Positions 54,225 through 63,905 of a stretch of DNA of 64,000 nucleotides are shown here, piece after piece. Every line of letters starts with the position of its first letter. The stretch's first letter is position 1. Source of the DNA: Siphonobacter sp. SORGH_AS_0500. Its GTDB lineage: Bacteria > Bacteroidota > Bacteroidia > Cytophagales > Spirosomataceae. Made by a program: the position numbers and the translations under genes. Below the pieces are notes generated by a model. The model did no database searches, was not told the origin of the DNA, and worked only from the letters and a program-made list of their open reading frames with translations. Location of the stretch: positions 272,102 through 336,101 of the forward strand of contig NZ_NHPP01000005.1 of assembly GCF_002838835.1 (NCBI RefSeq), written 5' to 3'.

Positions 54225-54709
54225 CTTGTTCCTGCACTTCTCAGGCACAGAAATACCCAAAATCTCCTACAAAAATTAGTTCTGTTAATCATTTATCACA
54301 TTATTTTCAAAATATACAACTACCTTTCAATATACAACATGGTAGCTATAATTATGAGGATTATCTATTAGTTAAGTTTAAATATTCAAAGAATTATCAA
54401 ATTGACTCCTTATTGATAGAAGGTAGTACAATGGATTCAATTTTAGTTTATATAAAACAAAAAGTAGCAGAAACTTCTCATCTTATAAATAAGAATCGTA
54501 AAGATGAAATTAATATAGACTACTCAAAATGGTATTACTTACCTATATACGCTGATGCTATTACCAGCGATAATGAATTTGCAAAAATCAAACAAAAAGA
54601 TTTATACTTTGCTTATCAAACCATAAACATGTTATTTGATAAAAATGAATTCATCGAAAAGGAAAACTATTATCTACTTAGGCCTAAGTATTTCTCAGTA
54701 ATTAGGTAA
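54162..54709 (+). CDS. Secreted lipoprotein-like protein, single-base frameshift
   Basis: Restoring one T in the T6 run at 54212-54217 gives a 182-residue protein with a complete signal peptide: MAIIAPKHSLIALLFTCFFI, followed by LACSCTSQAQ. Without it the only start is TTG at 54209, which lacks the signal N-terminus. It overlaps the end of the metallopeptidase-like gene. The mature part is acidic and aromatic with no known domain; its DYLLVKFKYSKNYQIDSLLIEG segment resembles the first protein of the islet. An immunity or partner role for the peptidase is possible but unproven. Confidence 0.6.
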
Positions 54710-54727
54710 TAGTATAAGGTTATTTAT

Positions 54728-54776
54728 AGAAAAGGAATGACTATTTAATTAACAATTAGGTAGTCATTCCTTTTCT
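54728..54776 (+). terminator. Terminator at the end of the AT-rich islet
   Basis: AGAAAAGGAATGACTA (54728-54743) and its exact complement (54761-54776) form a 16-bp stem with a 17-base loop. The right arm ends in TTTTCT. It lies 18 bases after the last islet gene. Confidence 0.75.
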
Positions 54777-54920
54777 AATATAGATATTATAGTATCGTTT
54801 TCCGATGCGAATCAAGGTATACACATCTTCAAATCTCTTTGAACCTGCTACCATTTACCTAGTATTGCAAAGCGTAGGCAAATCAAGAGTCAGCTGTTTA
54901 GCCAGTGAAAGATTCACTTA

Positions 54921-55820
54921 TTACCCTTTCACTGGCTCAATAAACACATGAGTTACGGGAGCTACTTGTGTGATAATATTCTCTTTAAGTTCGGCCACGG
55001 CTTTGATTAATTCTTCACTATTCAGGTTTGAATTGAAGCAAACTTGTTGAATAACGACTACTTGTTCGGGCCCCATTTGAAAGGTTAACTGACTTTTTAG
55101 CGACTCCGAGTCTTTTAATGCTTGCGTAACGGCCCTGACCTGACTTCGAATCTCGGGATCTGCTCCTTCGCCTAATAATAAGCTTTTACTTTCGCGGGCT
55201 AATACAATGGCTACGCCCATCAGTATACAGCCGATGAGGATGGAGGCGGCTCCGTCGATGTACGGGTTTTGTAATTCGTGCCCCAGAAAGACTCCTAAAA
55301 AAGCAATTAGTAAACCTAATACGTCCGAAGCATCTTCAAAAAGCACGACGAAAGTAGAAGGGTCTTTGCTGTCTTTTACGGCTTTCCAAAATGGTGTTTT
55401 TCCTCGTTGGGCATTAAAGGCTTTAAAGGCGGTAAGCAGTGAAAAACCGTCGAGTGCAAAAGCAATTCCTAGAACAACATAATTCCAGAAAGGATCTTCA
55501 ATGGCGTGAGGATGTTGAATGTGCGTAATGCCTTCGTAAAAAGAAACGCCGCCGCCCACCGAAAAAATTAATAGCGAGACGATATAGGAATAAAAGTAGA
55601 CTTCTTTCCCATACCCGAAAGGTCGGTTTTCATCGGGTTGTTTCTGGCTGCGTTTGATGCCCAATAGTAATAGAAATTCATTCAATGTATCTACCAGCGA
55701 ATGGATTCCTTCCGACAACATGGCAGAACTTCCGCTGACGCTTGCGGCGACAAACTTGGTGGCAGCAATGGCTAGATTAGCGGCCAGAGCAGTATAAATG
55801 GCGAATTGGGTAGAAGGCAT
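54921..55820 (-). CDS. Cation diffusion facilitator (CDF) family transporter
   Basis: The 299-residue transporter has about six membrane segments with the CDF metal site pattern: SEGIHSLVDTLNEFLLL in helix 2 and FVVLFEDASDVLGLLIAFLGV in helix 5, plus a cytoplasmic C-terminal domain. The helix-2 His/Asp and helix-5 Glu/Asp pairs differ slightly from the classic zinc site (HxxxD / HxxxD), with Glu-Asp in place of the helix-5 His, so metal choice may not be zinc. It exports a divalent cation by proton antiport. It is divergent from the transketolase gene. Confidence 0.88.
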   Translation of the reverse strand: MPSTQFAIYTALAANLAIAATKFVAASVSGSSAMLSEGIHSLVDTLNEFLLLLGIKRSQKQPDENRPFGYGKEVYFYSYIVSLLIFSVGGGVSFYEGITHIQHPHAIEDPFWNYVVLGIAFALDGFSLLTAFKAFNAQRGKTPFWKAVKDSKDPSTFVVLFEDASDVLGLLIAFLGVFLGHELQNPYIDGAASILIGCILMGVAIVLARESKSLLLGEGADPEIRSQVRAVTQALKDSESLKSQLTFQMGPEQVVVIQQVCFNSNLNSEELIKAVAELKENIITQVAPVTHVFIEPVKG

Positions 55821-56029
55821 GGTCGGTAAGGGAGAAATAATCGTTAACTGAAGTTAATGAAAAATGACTTTGCTTTTAATTAAAAATTAATTCCACTTAA
55901 AATCAGGAAATTATCTCTCAAAATCTCTCGGCTTGTATGATTCTTTTGCGGATAAGATAGACTTAAACCTGTGTAAAGTTCACCGCAGCAAACGTTTATT
56001 GCTCGGTGTTTACCTAAATTTTTAAGAAG

Positions 56030-58041
56030 ATGACAGTAACAACAACCGACATTGAGCAATTAGGTATCAATACCGTCAGAGTTCTGTCCGCCGATGCGGT
56101 TCAGAAAGCTAATTCTGGTCACCCCGCATGCCGATGGGGGCCGCTCCGATGGGACATGTGCTGTGGGCTCATCATATGCATTATAATCCAAAAAATCCCG
56201 AATGGCCGAATCGTGACCGCTTTCTACTCTCCGCTGGACATGGGTGTATGCTACAATATAGTTACCTGTATTTAACAGGATATAACCTGACGATGGACGA
56301 TATTAAGAGCTTTCGTCAGTTACATAGTAAAACGGCGGGTCACCCGGAATATGGCTTACTGGATGGTATCGACATTACCACGGGGCCTCTGGGTCAAGGC
56401 TTTGCCAATGGGGTAGGTTTTGCCATTGCCCAGAAACAGTTAGCGGCTCGCTATAATAAGCCTGATTTTGAGCTATTTGATTATAAAATCTACGCCATTT
56501 GTAGTGATGGTGATTTAATGGAAGGGGTAACCTCCGAAGCCGCTTCCATCGCTGGGCATCTGAAGTTAGGTAATTTGATTTACCTCTACGACGACAATAA
56601 TATTTCGATTGAAGGGAATACGGCGATGACCTTTGACGAAGACGTGGCCAAGCGTTTCGAAGCCTATGGCTGGCATGTACAGTCTATAGAAGATGGAAAT
56701 GATATTCAGGCCATTTCTCAGGCCGTGGAGAATGCCAAAAATGAAACCGAGCGACCTTCGCTTATTAAAGTTCGTACGCAGATCGCCTACGGAAGTCCGA
56801 ATAAGGTAAATACGGCCGGTTCGCACGGATCACCGCTGGGAGAAGAGGAAGTAAAATTAGTGAAGCAGAATTTTGGCTTCGATCCGGAAAAATCATTCTA
56901 CGTTCCCGATGAAGTGCTTGACTATTACCGCAGCATCGGAGCCAAAGGTGAAGACTTAGAGAAAAGCTGGGACGAGTTGTTTGCTGCGTACAAAGAAAAA
57001 TATCCCGATTTAGCTGCTCAGTACGAACAGGAACGCACGCTGAAATTACCCGAAAACTGGCAGGATGCTATCCCGACGTTTAGTGCGGAAGAGGGTAAAA
57101 TGGCCACTCGTAAAGCTTCGGGTAAGGTGTTAAATGCACTGGCTCCGATCTTGCCTAGTTTGACGGGTGGAGCTGCCGATCTGGCCCCGTCTACGGATAC
57201 TATGCTAAAGGATTATCCATCCTTTTCGGCGGAAGATCGTTCGGGACGAAACTTCCATTTCGGCGTTCGCGAGCATTCGATGGGGGCGATCTTGAATGGC
57301 ATGGCCATGACGAAAGGTATTATTCCGTATGGGGCTACTTTCCTTATTTTCTCGGAATACATGCGTCCTCCCATTCGGATGGCGGCTATTATGAAAATAC
57401 GAACCATACTGGTGTATACGCACGACAGTATCGGTTTGGGAGAAGATGGGACTACGCACCAGCCGGTTGAGCAATTGATTGCCTTACGGGCGATGCCTAA
57501 TATCGTGGTTATCCGTCCAGCCGATGCTAACGAAACAGCTCAGGCCTGGAAAGCGGCCATCGAGCATACCACAGGACCGGTAATTATTGTTTTGACCCGT
57601 CAGGATATTCCTATTTTAGATCAGAATAAATACGCTAAGGCGGAGAACCTGAGTAAAGGAGCTTACATCCTTTCTGATTCGCAAGGTGAACCAGATGTGA
57701 TTTTATTAGCAACGGGTTCAGAAGTTTCCTTAATTTTGGAAGCTCAGCAAAAATTAGCCGAAGAATCGATTCAGGCACGGGTAGTGAGTATGCCTTGCTG
57801 GGAGTTTTTTGAGAAACAGGACGAGGCTTATAAAGAAACCGTTTTGCCTAAATCTCTGAAAAAACGACTCGCGGTAGAGGCCGCCTCACCCGTAGGTTGG
57901 CATAAATACGTCTCCGATGAGGGAGATGTCATTGCTATGACTACCTTTGGCGAGTCCGCACCGGCAAAAGATCTTTTTAAGGAGTTTGGATTTACCGTTG
58001 ATAATGTTGTAAGCCGGGCTAAGGCCTTGCTGAATAAGTAA
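56030..58041 (+). CDS. tkt: Transketolase, single-base frameshift
   Basis: The restored enzyme is 670 residues, the normal length. It starts [20 protein letters not shown], carries [22 protein letters not shown] across the break, the thiamine diphosphate motif [24 protein letters not shown], and the pyrimidine-domain [11 protein letters not shown]. The frame changes at 56126, where CCCGCATG should read CCCGGCATG; a second start at 56128 is an artefact. It transfers two-carbon units between sugar phosphates in the non-oxidative pentose phosphate pathway. It begins the pentose phosphate cluster and is followed by a terminator-like stem. Confidence 0.93.
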
Positions 58042-58051
58042 GGAACGAGGG

Positions 58052-58082
58052 GGCTGGTACACAACGTATCAGCCTTTTCTTT
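58052..58082 (+). terminator. Terminator-like hairpin after transketolase
   Basis: GGCTGGTAC pairs with GTATCAGCC (9 bp, one G-U, 5-base loop), followed by TTTTCTTT. It lies ten bases after the stop and 13 before rpiB, so read-through or a second promoter must serve the rest of the cluster. Confidence 0.75.
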
Positions 58083-58095
58083 AACTAACACCGCT

Positions 58096-58545
58096 ATGAA
58101 AATAGGAATTGCAGCCGATCATGGAGGGTACGACCTCAAACAAACCCTTTACCAGTTTTTGCTGGCGAAAGGATATGAAGTAGTTGATTTCGGAGCCCAT
58201 TCGCTCGACACGCAGGATGATTACCCTGATTTTGTTATTCCCTTAGGCAAAGCAATTGCTAATCAGGAAGTAGATCGGGGTATTGCCGTTTGCGGTAGTG
58301 GCGTGGGAGCTTCCGTAGTGGCTAATAAAATCGCGGGCGTTCGGGCGGCTTTAATTAATGATCATTTTTCGGCTCATCAGGGCGTTGAGGACGACGACCT
58401 CAATCTTTTATGCCTGGGAGGCCGCATTACGGGCTTTATGGCAGCTCAGGAATATGTCGATGCATTCTTAAATGCAAAATTTTCCGGGGCCGAGCGGCAC
58501 CTTCGTCGTCTTCAAAAGGTTCACTCTTTAGAACATATCGTTTAG
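58096..58545 (+). CDS. rpiB: Ribose 5-phosphate isomerase B
   Basis: The 149-residue enzyme of the RpiB/LacAB family has the N-terminal GIAADHGGYDLK substrate loop, the active-site Cys in GIAVCGSGVGASVVANKIAGVRAAL (about residue 71), and the C-terminal arginines that bind phosphate. It interconverts ribose 5-phosphate and ribulose 5-phosphate. It lies between tkt and tal and has normal length with no break. Confidence 0.95.
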   Translation: MKIGIAADHGGYDLKQTLYQFLLAKGYEVVDFGAHSLDTQDDYPDFVIPLGKAIANQEVDRGIAVCGSGVGASVVANKIAGVRAALINDHFSAHQGVEDDDLNLLCLGGRITGFMAAQEYVDAFLNAKFSGAERHLRRLQKVHSLEHIV

Positions 58546-58572
58546 TTTTCATTTAAACAGTTACTATCACCT

Positions 58573-59658
58573 ATGGCAACCAATCGTGTAAAAGCAATTT
58601 ATGAACACGGACAGAGCATCTGGCTCGATTTCATTGAACGGAAATTTATTAAATCTGGCGAATTACAAAAATTAATTGACGAAGATGGCGTTCGGGGTAT
58701 TACTTCCAATCCGGCCATTTTTGAAAAAGCCATCAGCGGCAGCTCTGAGTATGATGAGCAAATGAAAGAGCTGGTGGGCCAGAGTGAAGAAGATATTTTT
58801 TATGCCTTAGCAATCAAGGATATTCAGGATGCTGCGGACTTGTTTGATGGTGTTTATAATGATAAAGTTGTAGGTGCGGACGGGTACGTGAGTCTGGAGG
58901 TTTCTCCCGAACTGGCTCGTGATACCGAAGGAACGATTGAGCAGGCTCTGGATCTTTGGGAGCGGGTAGATCGTAAAAACGTAATGATCAAGATTCCAGG
59001 AACAGCCGAAGGCCTGCCTGCGATTCGCAAAGCCATCAGCGAAGGTATTAACATTAACGTTACCCTGCTATTTAGCCTGGATCGTTACGCTGCCGTTGCC
59101 AATGCATATATCGATGGATTGGAAGATCGTCTGGCCGCTGGTCAACCTATTGATCATATTTCTTCGGTAGCTAGTTTCTTCCTGAGCCGTATTGACGTAG
59201 CCGTTGATCCTAAATTACCCGAAGGCAGCGACCTGAAAGCGAAAGTAGCCGTTGCTTCAGCGAAGAAATCGTACGAAATCTACAAAGAAATTTTCTCTAG
59301 CGAACGCTTCAAGAAATTAGAAGAAAAAGGAGCGAAACCTCAGCGTCTGTTATGGGCAAGCACGAGCAGCAAAGATCCTGCTATTGCGGATACGTATTAC
59401 GTAGAAGCCTTGATTGGTCCTAACACGGTTGATACCGTTCCGATGGAAACGCTGGTGGCTTTCCGTGATCATGGTAATGCGGCATCTACTCTGGAAAGTG
59501 GTCTGGATGAGGCAACGCAAACCCTTGATTCTCTGAAAGATTTAGGAATCAACCTCGATGAAATTACAACGAAACTCGAAGAAGAGGGTATCGAAAAATT
59601 CATCGCACCTTACCAAAAACTCCTCAAAGCCATCGCCGACAAAGTGGCTTCTTTCTAA
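58573..59658 (+). CDS. tal: Transaldolase
   Basis: The 361-residue protein belongs to the longer transaldolase class: SIWLDFIERKFIKSGELQKLIDEDGVRGITSNPAIFEKAI at the N-terminus, KNVMIKIPGTAEGLPAI with the Schiff-base Lys region, and GININVTLLFSLDRYAAVANAYIDGLEDR plus SFFLSRIDVAVD. It moves dihydroxyacetone units between sugar phosphates. It follows rpiB by 27 bases. A telomere-like repetitive spacer separates it from gnd. Confidence 0.95.
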   Translation: MATNRVKAIYEHGQSIWLDFIERKFIKSGELQKLIDEDGVRGITSNPAIFEKAISGSSEYDEQMKELVGQSEEDIFYALAIKDIQDAADLFDGVYNDKVVGADGYVSLEVSPELARDTEGTIEQALDLWERVDRKNVMIKIPGTAEGLPAIRKAISEGININVTLLFSLDRYAAVANAYIDGLEDRLAAGQPIDHISSVASFFLSRIDVAVDPKLPEGSDLKAKVAVASAKKSYEIYKEIFSSERFKKLEEKGAKPQRLLWASTSSKDPAIADTYYVEALIGPNTVDTVPMETLVAFRDHGNAASTLESGLDEATQTLDSLKDLGINLDEITTKLEEEGIEKFIAPYQKLLKAIADKVASF

Positions 59659-59670
59659 ATCTGTTTTAAG

Positions 59671-59804
59671 TTATGTGTTTGGCGTTTAGGGTTTAGAGTT
59701 TTGGGTTATTGTTCTCATTCCTGTTGGGTTTGGGAGACATTTAACAACCCGAACTCAAAACCCCAAACACGTAACTCAAAACCCTAAACTCAAAACTCAA
59801 ACTC
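59671..59804. repeat. Telomere-like low-complexity inverted repeat spacer
   Basis: The left part carries GTTTAGGGTTTAGAGTTTTGGG and the right part several AACTCAAAACCCTAAACTC-type units, which are approximate reverse complements. The left unit is the TTTAGGG heptamer twice over. The inverted arrangement could fold into a long, imperfect stem between tal and gnd. Such GTTTAGGG/AACTCAAAAC spacers do not encode protein. Confidence 0.7.
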
Positions 59805-61234
59805 ATGAGCACTGAGCAGTATACTATGGGGATGATCGGTCTGGGTACGATGGGCCGTAACCTCCTGTTAAATATGGCGGATCATGGCGTGTCTGTAGCG
59901 GGTCATGATACCGATCAATCCAAAGCCGACCTTCTGGAAAAAGAAGGCGAAGGCAAAAAAGTGAAGGGTTTCGTAACCCTTCCTGAATTCGTACAAAGCC
60001 TGACGATCCCCCGTACGATTATCATGCTGGTTCCAGCAGGTAAGGCTGTAGATAGCGTTATTGAAAACATTACGCCTCTACTTTCAGAAGGCGATATTCT
60101 GATTGACTCAGGTAACTCGCATTTCACGGATACTAATCGCCGGGTAGATTACCTGCAAACCAAAGGAATCCACTTCTTTGGAATGGGTATTTCGGGGGGC
60201 GAATCTGGTGCCCGTCGCGGTCCTAGTATGATGCCCGGTGGCGATAAGCATGCCTATGAAGTAATGAAGCCCGTTTTTGAAGCCATTGCGGCGAAGGTAG
60301 ACGGCGTTCCTTGCGTAACGTACATTGGCCCCGGAGCTTCCGGTCACTTTGTGAAAATGGTTCACAACGGGATTGAATACGGGATCATGCAGTTAATTGC
60401 AGAACTACGTTACTGAAATCGTCTGAAAGCTTGAAAATGAAAGCGATCGGACAGATTTTTGCCAAGTGGAACGAAGGCCGTCTGAAGTCATTCCTGATTG
60501 ACATTACCAAAGATATTTTTGCGTATAAAATTCCAGGAACGGATCGCGAGTTACTCGACGACATCAAGGACGAAGCAAAAGCCAAAGGTACGGGTAAGTG
60601 GACTTCCCAGGCTTCTATGGATCTGGAAGTACCCATTGCTACGATTGATACCGCCGTTGAACAACGCGATTTATCTAAGTATAAAAAACTCCGCGAACAG
60701 GCTTCTGACCTGTACAGCACTCAGGCTCACGGAATTGATGCCGTCAAAGAAGAGTTCATTGATGCACTAGAGCAGGCGTTTTTTGCGAGCATGGTAATTA
60801 CCTATGCTCAAGGGATGCACATGCTGTACAAATCTTCGATTGCTTACGGATACAACCTCAATCTGGCCGCTATTGCTCAAATCTGGCGAGGTGGGTGTAT
60901 TATTCGTTCCGAATTCCTGACGGATATTACCAACGCTTACGAGAAAAATCCTGAGCTGGAGCATTTGTTACTGGACGAAAACGTTAAGCAACAAATCATT
61001 GCCGCTCTTCCGGGCACGCGTACCGTTGTAACGGCTGCAATTCAGAGCGGTATTGCCGCTCCGGCTTATACTTCAGCCATTAGTTACTTTGATGCCTTCC
61101 GCACCAAACGCCTGCCTTCCAACCTGATTCAGGCCCAGCGGGATTACTTCGGAGCCCATACTTACGAGCTTATTGGTAAGGAAGGTGTTTTCCATACCGA
61201 ATGGGTAAGTAAGGAAGACGTAAATCTGGTCTAG
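59805..61234 (+). CDS. gnd: 6-Phosphogluconate dehydrogenase (decarboxylating), single-base frameshift
   Basis: With one base restored the enzyme is 476 residues. It shows an NADP-binding start MGMIGLGTMGRNLLLNMADHG, the catalytic region FGMGISGGESGARRGPSMMPGG and GHFVKMVHNGIEYGIMQLIAE, then after the break the helical C-terminal domain (IFAKWNEGRLKSFLIDIT, GTGKWTSQASMDLEVPI). The break is at GAACT (60403-60404), where GAAACT restores the frame (AETTLLKSS...). It makes ribulose 5-phosphate, carbon dioxide and NADPH. The C-terminal GVFHTEW motif is intact. Confidence 0.93.
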
Positions 61235-61355
61235 GATAGCTCAGACAAAAGAATAATAAATTCAGACGGATTAGGGGATTGTGTCTGTTTTTATTAATAA
61301 CCCGGCGGCATTAGCTGTCGGTCCGTAAAAGTCAAACCTTTTATCTATTAACCCC

Positions 61356-62866
61356 ATGGAATCAACTACAAGGCCAACCATCTTTGTGATATTTGGTGGT
61401 ACGGGTGATTTGAACTCCCGGAAACTGGCCCCCGCATTATATAATCTGTATCTGGACGGGTACCTGCCCGAGCAATTTGCCATTATTGGCACGGGTCGTA
61501 CCAAACTGACGGATAAGGTTTTCAACGATAAAATTCTTGAAGGAATTAATTCGTTTTCCCGTAGCGGAAAAGCTTCTCCAGAAAAATGGGCGGAGTTTTC
61601 CAAACACGTAGTCTATCAGGTTTCAGATCTGAATGCCGAAGAAACCTATCAGGAATTCAGTAGCCGGATTGACGAATACCAGCAAGCCTGGGGCGAGAAA
61701 GCCAATGTAATTTATTACTTGGCAGTTTCTCCTAATTTCTTCCCTATCATTGCCGAAAACATTTCCAAAGCAGGTTTGGCTTCAGATACTGAACGCGTTC
61801 GAATTGTGATTGAAAAACCATTCGGGCATGATCTGGAGTCGTCTAAGAAGCTAAATGATCTGCTGGCGAGCATCTTCCAGGAGAAGCAGATTTATCGCAT
61901 TGACCATTACTTAGGTAAGGAGACGGTACAAAACATCATGGCGTTCCGCTTTGCGAACTCCATTCTTGAACCACTCTGGAATCGTAATCACATCGAACAC
62001 GTTCAGATTTCGGTAACGGAACAGTTAGGGGTAGGGGAACGTGGCGATTATTACGACGGAGCGGGTGCTCTGCGGGATATGATTCAGAATCACCTGTTAC
62101 AGTTACTCTGCCTCGTGGCAATGGAACCCCCCGTTAGTTTCAATGCCGATGAAGTTCGTAACCGTAAAGTAGACGTGCTGAAAGCCATGCGTCGTTTCTC
62201 GGCAGAAGACGTTCGTTTGTCGGCCGTACGTGGTCAATACGGCGGTGGCTGGATGGAAGGAAAAGAAGTAAATGGCTACCGTGAAGAGCCTAAAGTAGAG
62301 GAAAACTCTAATACAGAAACCTTTGCGGCCATCAAGTTTTTTGTAGATAACTGGCGTTGGCAAGGCGTACCTTTCTACCTCAGAACGGGTAAACGCATGC
62401 ACCAGTCAGCTTCGGTAATTTCGATTCAGTTCAAGGAAGTACCTCACGATATTTTTCCTTCGGGCATCAAAGACAGTCTTCCACAAAACCGTCTGATTAT
62501 CAGTATTCAACCTGAAATGAGCATCCGTTTGCAAGTGCAGGCGAAACGCCCTGGGCTGGATATGGTACTGAATACGGTAGACATGGTATTCGACTATCAG
62601 GTACGTATACGCACCAGACACCCGAGGCGTACGAGACGTTATTACTCGACACCATGCTGGGCGATCAAACGCTCTTCATGCGTGGCGATCAGGTAGAAGC
62701 GGCCTGGGATTTATTGATGCCGGTATTGAATACCTGGGCTTCTAAACCTAGTCTGAGCTTCCCGAATTACGCTGCTGATTCCTGGGGCCCTGAGTCTGCT
62801 GAAGCACTCATTGCCCGCGATGGATTTCACTGGTTTTCTCTTCCGTTGAAAACAAAGAAACAGTAA
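61356..62866 (+). CDS. zwf: Glucose-6-phosphate 1-dehydrogenase, single-base frameshift
   Basis: The restored enzyme is 503 residues. The Rossmann start is FVIFGGTGDLNSRKLAPALYNL, the substrate site RIDHYLGKETVQNI is intact, and VVIEKPFGHDLESS and FYLRTGKRMHQS follow. The frame breaks at 62600-62601, where CAGGTACG should be CAGGGTACG; after it the true end (YTHQTPEAYETLLLDTMLGDQ ... GFHWFSLPLKT) is in another frame. It commits glucose 6-phosphate to the oxidative pentose phosphate route, producing NADPH. It follows gnd by 121 bases. Confidence 0.94.
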
Positions 62867-62884
62867 AGGCTGTCTGATTGTTAA

Positions 62885-62918
62885 AACCATAGAATACGAA
62901 TTTTCGTATTCTATGGTT
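62885..62918 (+). terminator. Hairpin between zwf and pgl
   Basis: AACCATAGAATACGAA (62885-62900) and its exact complement (62903-62918) make a 16-bp stem with a 2-base loop, 18 bases after zwf. No U-tract follows. It may stabilise or partly end the transcript before pgl. Confidence 0.6.
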
Positions 62919-63003
62919 ACTGTGAATATGGTTAGCAACTAATGGGCTACACCGGTATGAAGAGATTAAATGCCTGTAAACCATTGCATATTAGAACACC
63001 CTT

Positions 63004-63749
63004 ATGAAAATTACGATTGGTGATACCGTAGAGGAAACCTTGGAAAACACCGCCCGGTATTTTGTGGATACGGCGGTTCGGAACATTGACAAAAAAGGAA
63101 GTTTTTCCGTGGCCCTGTCGGGTGGAAGCTCTCCCAAAAAGGTGTATGAAATTCTGGCCTCAAAGTACGCAATGGCCTTAGACTGGAAAAAGGTTCATTT
63201 CTTTTTTGGCGATGAGCGTTATGTTCCTCAGGATCATGCCGATAGTAATTACTTAATGGCGAAGAAAACACTCTTCACGCCATTAGCGATTCATCCCAGC
63301 CAGGTTTACGCCGTGGATACTAGTCTGGAACCAGCGGCTGCCGCTGCGGCTTATACCCAGACGATTGAGAAGTTCTTTAACGGAGAAAAATCAGCTTTGA
63401 TTTAATACTACTGGGTTTGGGGGATAACTCTCACACGGCTTCTTTATTTCCCCATACGGATATTTTGGAAGACGATAGTGTATCAGTAAAATCTGTATTC
63501 CTGCCCGAAGAAAAAGTGTATCGCATTTCTTTTACGTTTCCTTTGATTAATCAGGCGAGTCGTACGGCTTTTCTGGTGTACGGTAAAGGAAAAGCAGAAG
63601 CCGTGCGGCATGTCATTGAAGATCCCATTAATATTGCCGAATATCCGGCTCAGCTTATCGTTCCGTCCAATGGTTTTCTGATGTGGTTCCTCGACAAAGA
63701 AGCCGCTTCTGAATTAGCGATGAAAGACCCTACTGGCGTATTGAGTTAG
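63004..63749 (+). CDS. pgl: 6-Phosphogluconolactonase, single-base frameshift
   Basis: One restored T gives a 248-residue protein of the SOL/DevB family: SVALSGGSSPKKVYEIL (phosphate loop), VHFFFGDERYVPQDHADSNYLMAKKTLF (active site) and, after the break, LGLGDNSHTASLFPHT, VYRISFTFPLINQAS. The break is at the TTT run 63396-63398; four T join SAF to DLILLGLG. It hydrolyses 6-phosphogluconolactone, the step between zwf and gnd products. It is the last gene of the pentose phosphate cluster and is followed by a terminator. Confidence 0.92.
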
Positions 63750-63772
63750 TACAATAGAGCATTACTTCAAAG

Positions 63773-63800
63773 AAAAGCTGATCTATCTAGGTCAGCTTTT
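63773..63800 (+). terminator. Intrinsic terminator after pgl
   Basis: AAAAGCTGA and TCAGCTTTT pair around a 10-base loop, followed by more T. It closes the pentose phosphate cluster 23 bases after the pgl stop. Confidence 0.85.
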
Positions 63801-63905
63801 TTGTTGGTGATCCAAAATAGTGGTTTAAGAAGGACTTTTCAATAAAATGCAGAGACTGAAAGTAGGCTTTACTTAAGATGACCGTTGGAAGTTTTAGACT
63901 CTCCC

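Noticed and set aside
56030..63749. Programmed ribosomal frameshifting as an explanation of the split genes
   Set aside because: The breaks have no shared slippery heptamer or pseudoknot, and the affected enzymes are not known to use frameshifting.
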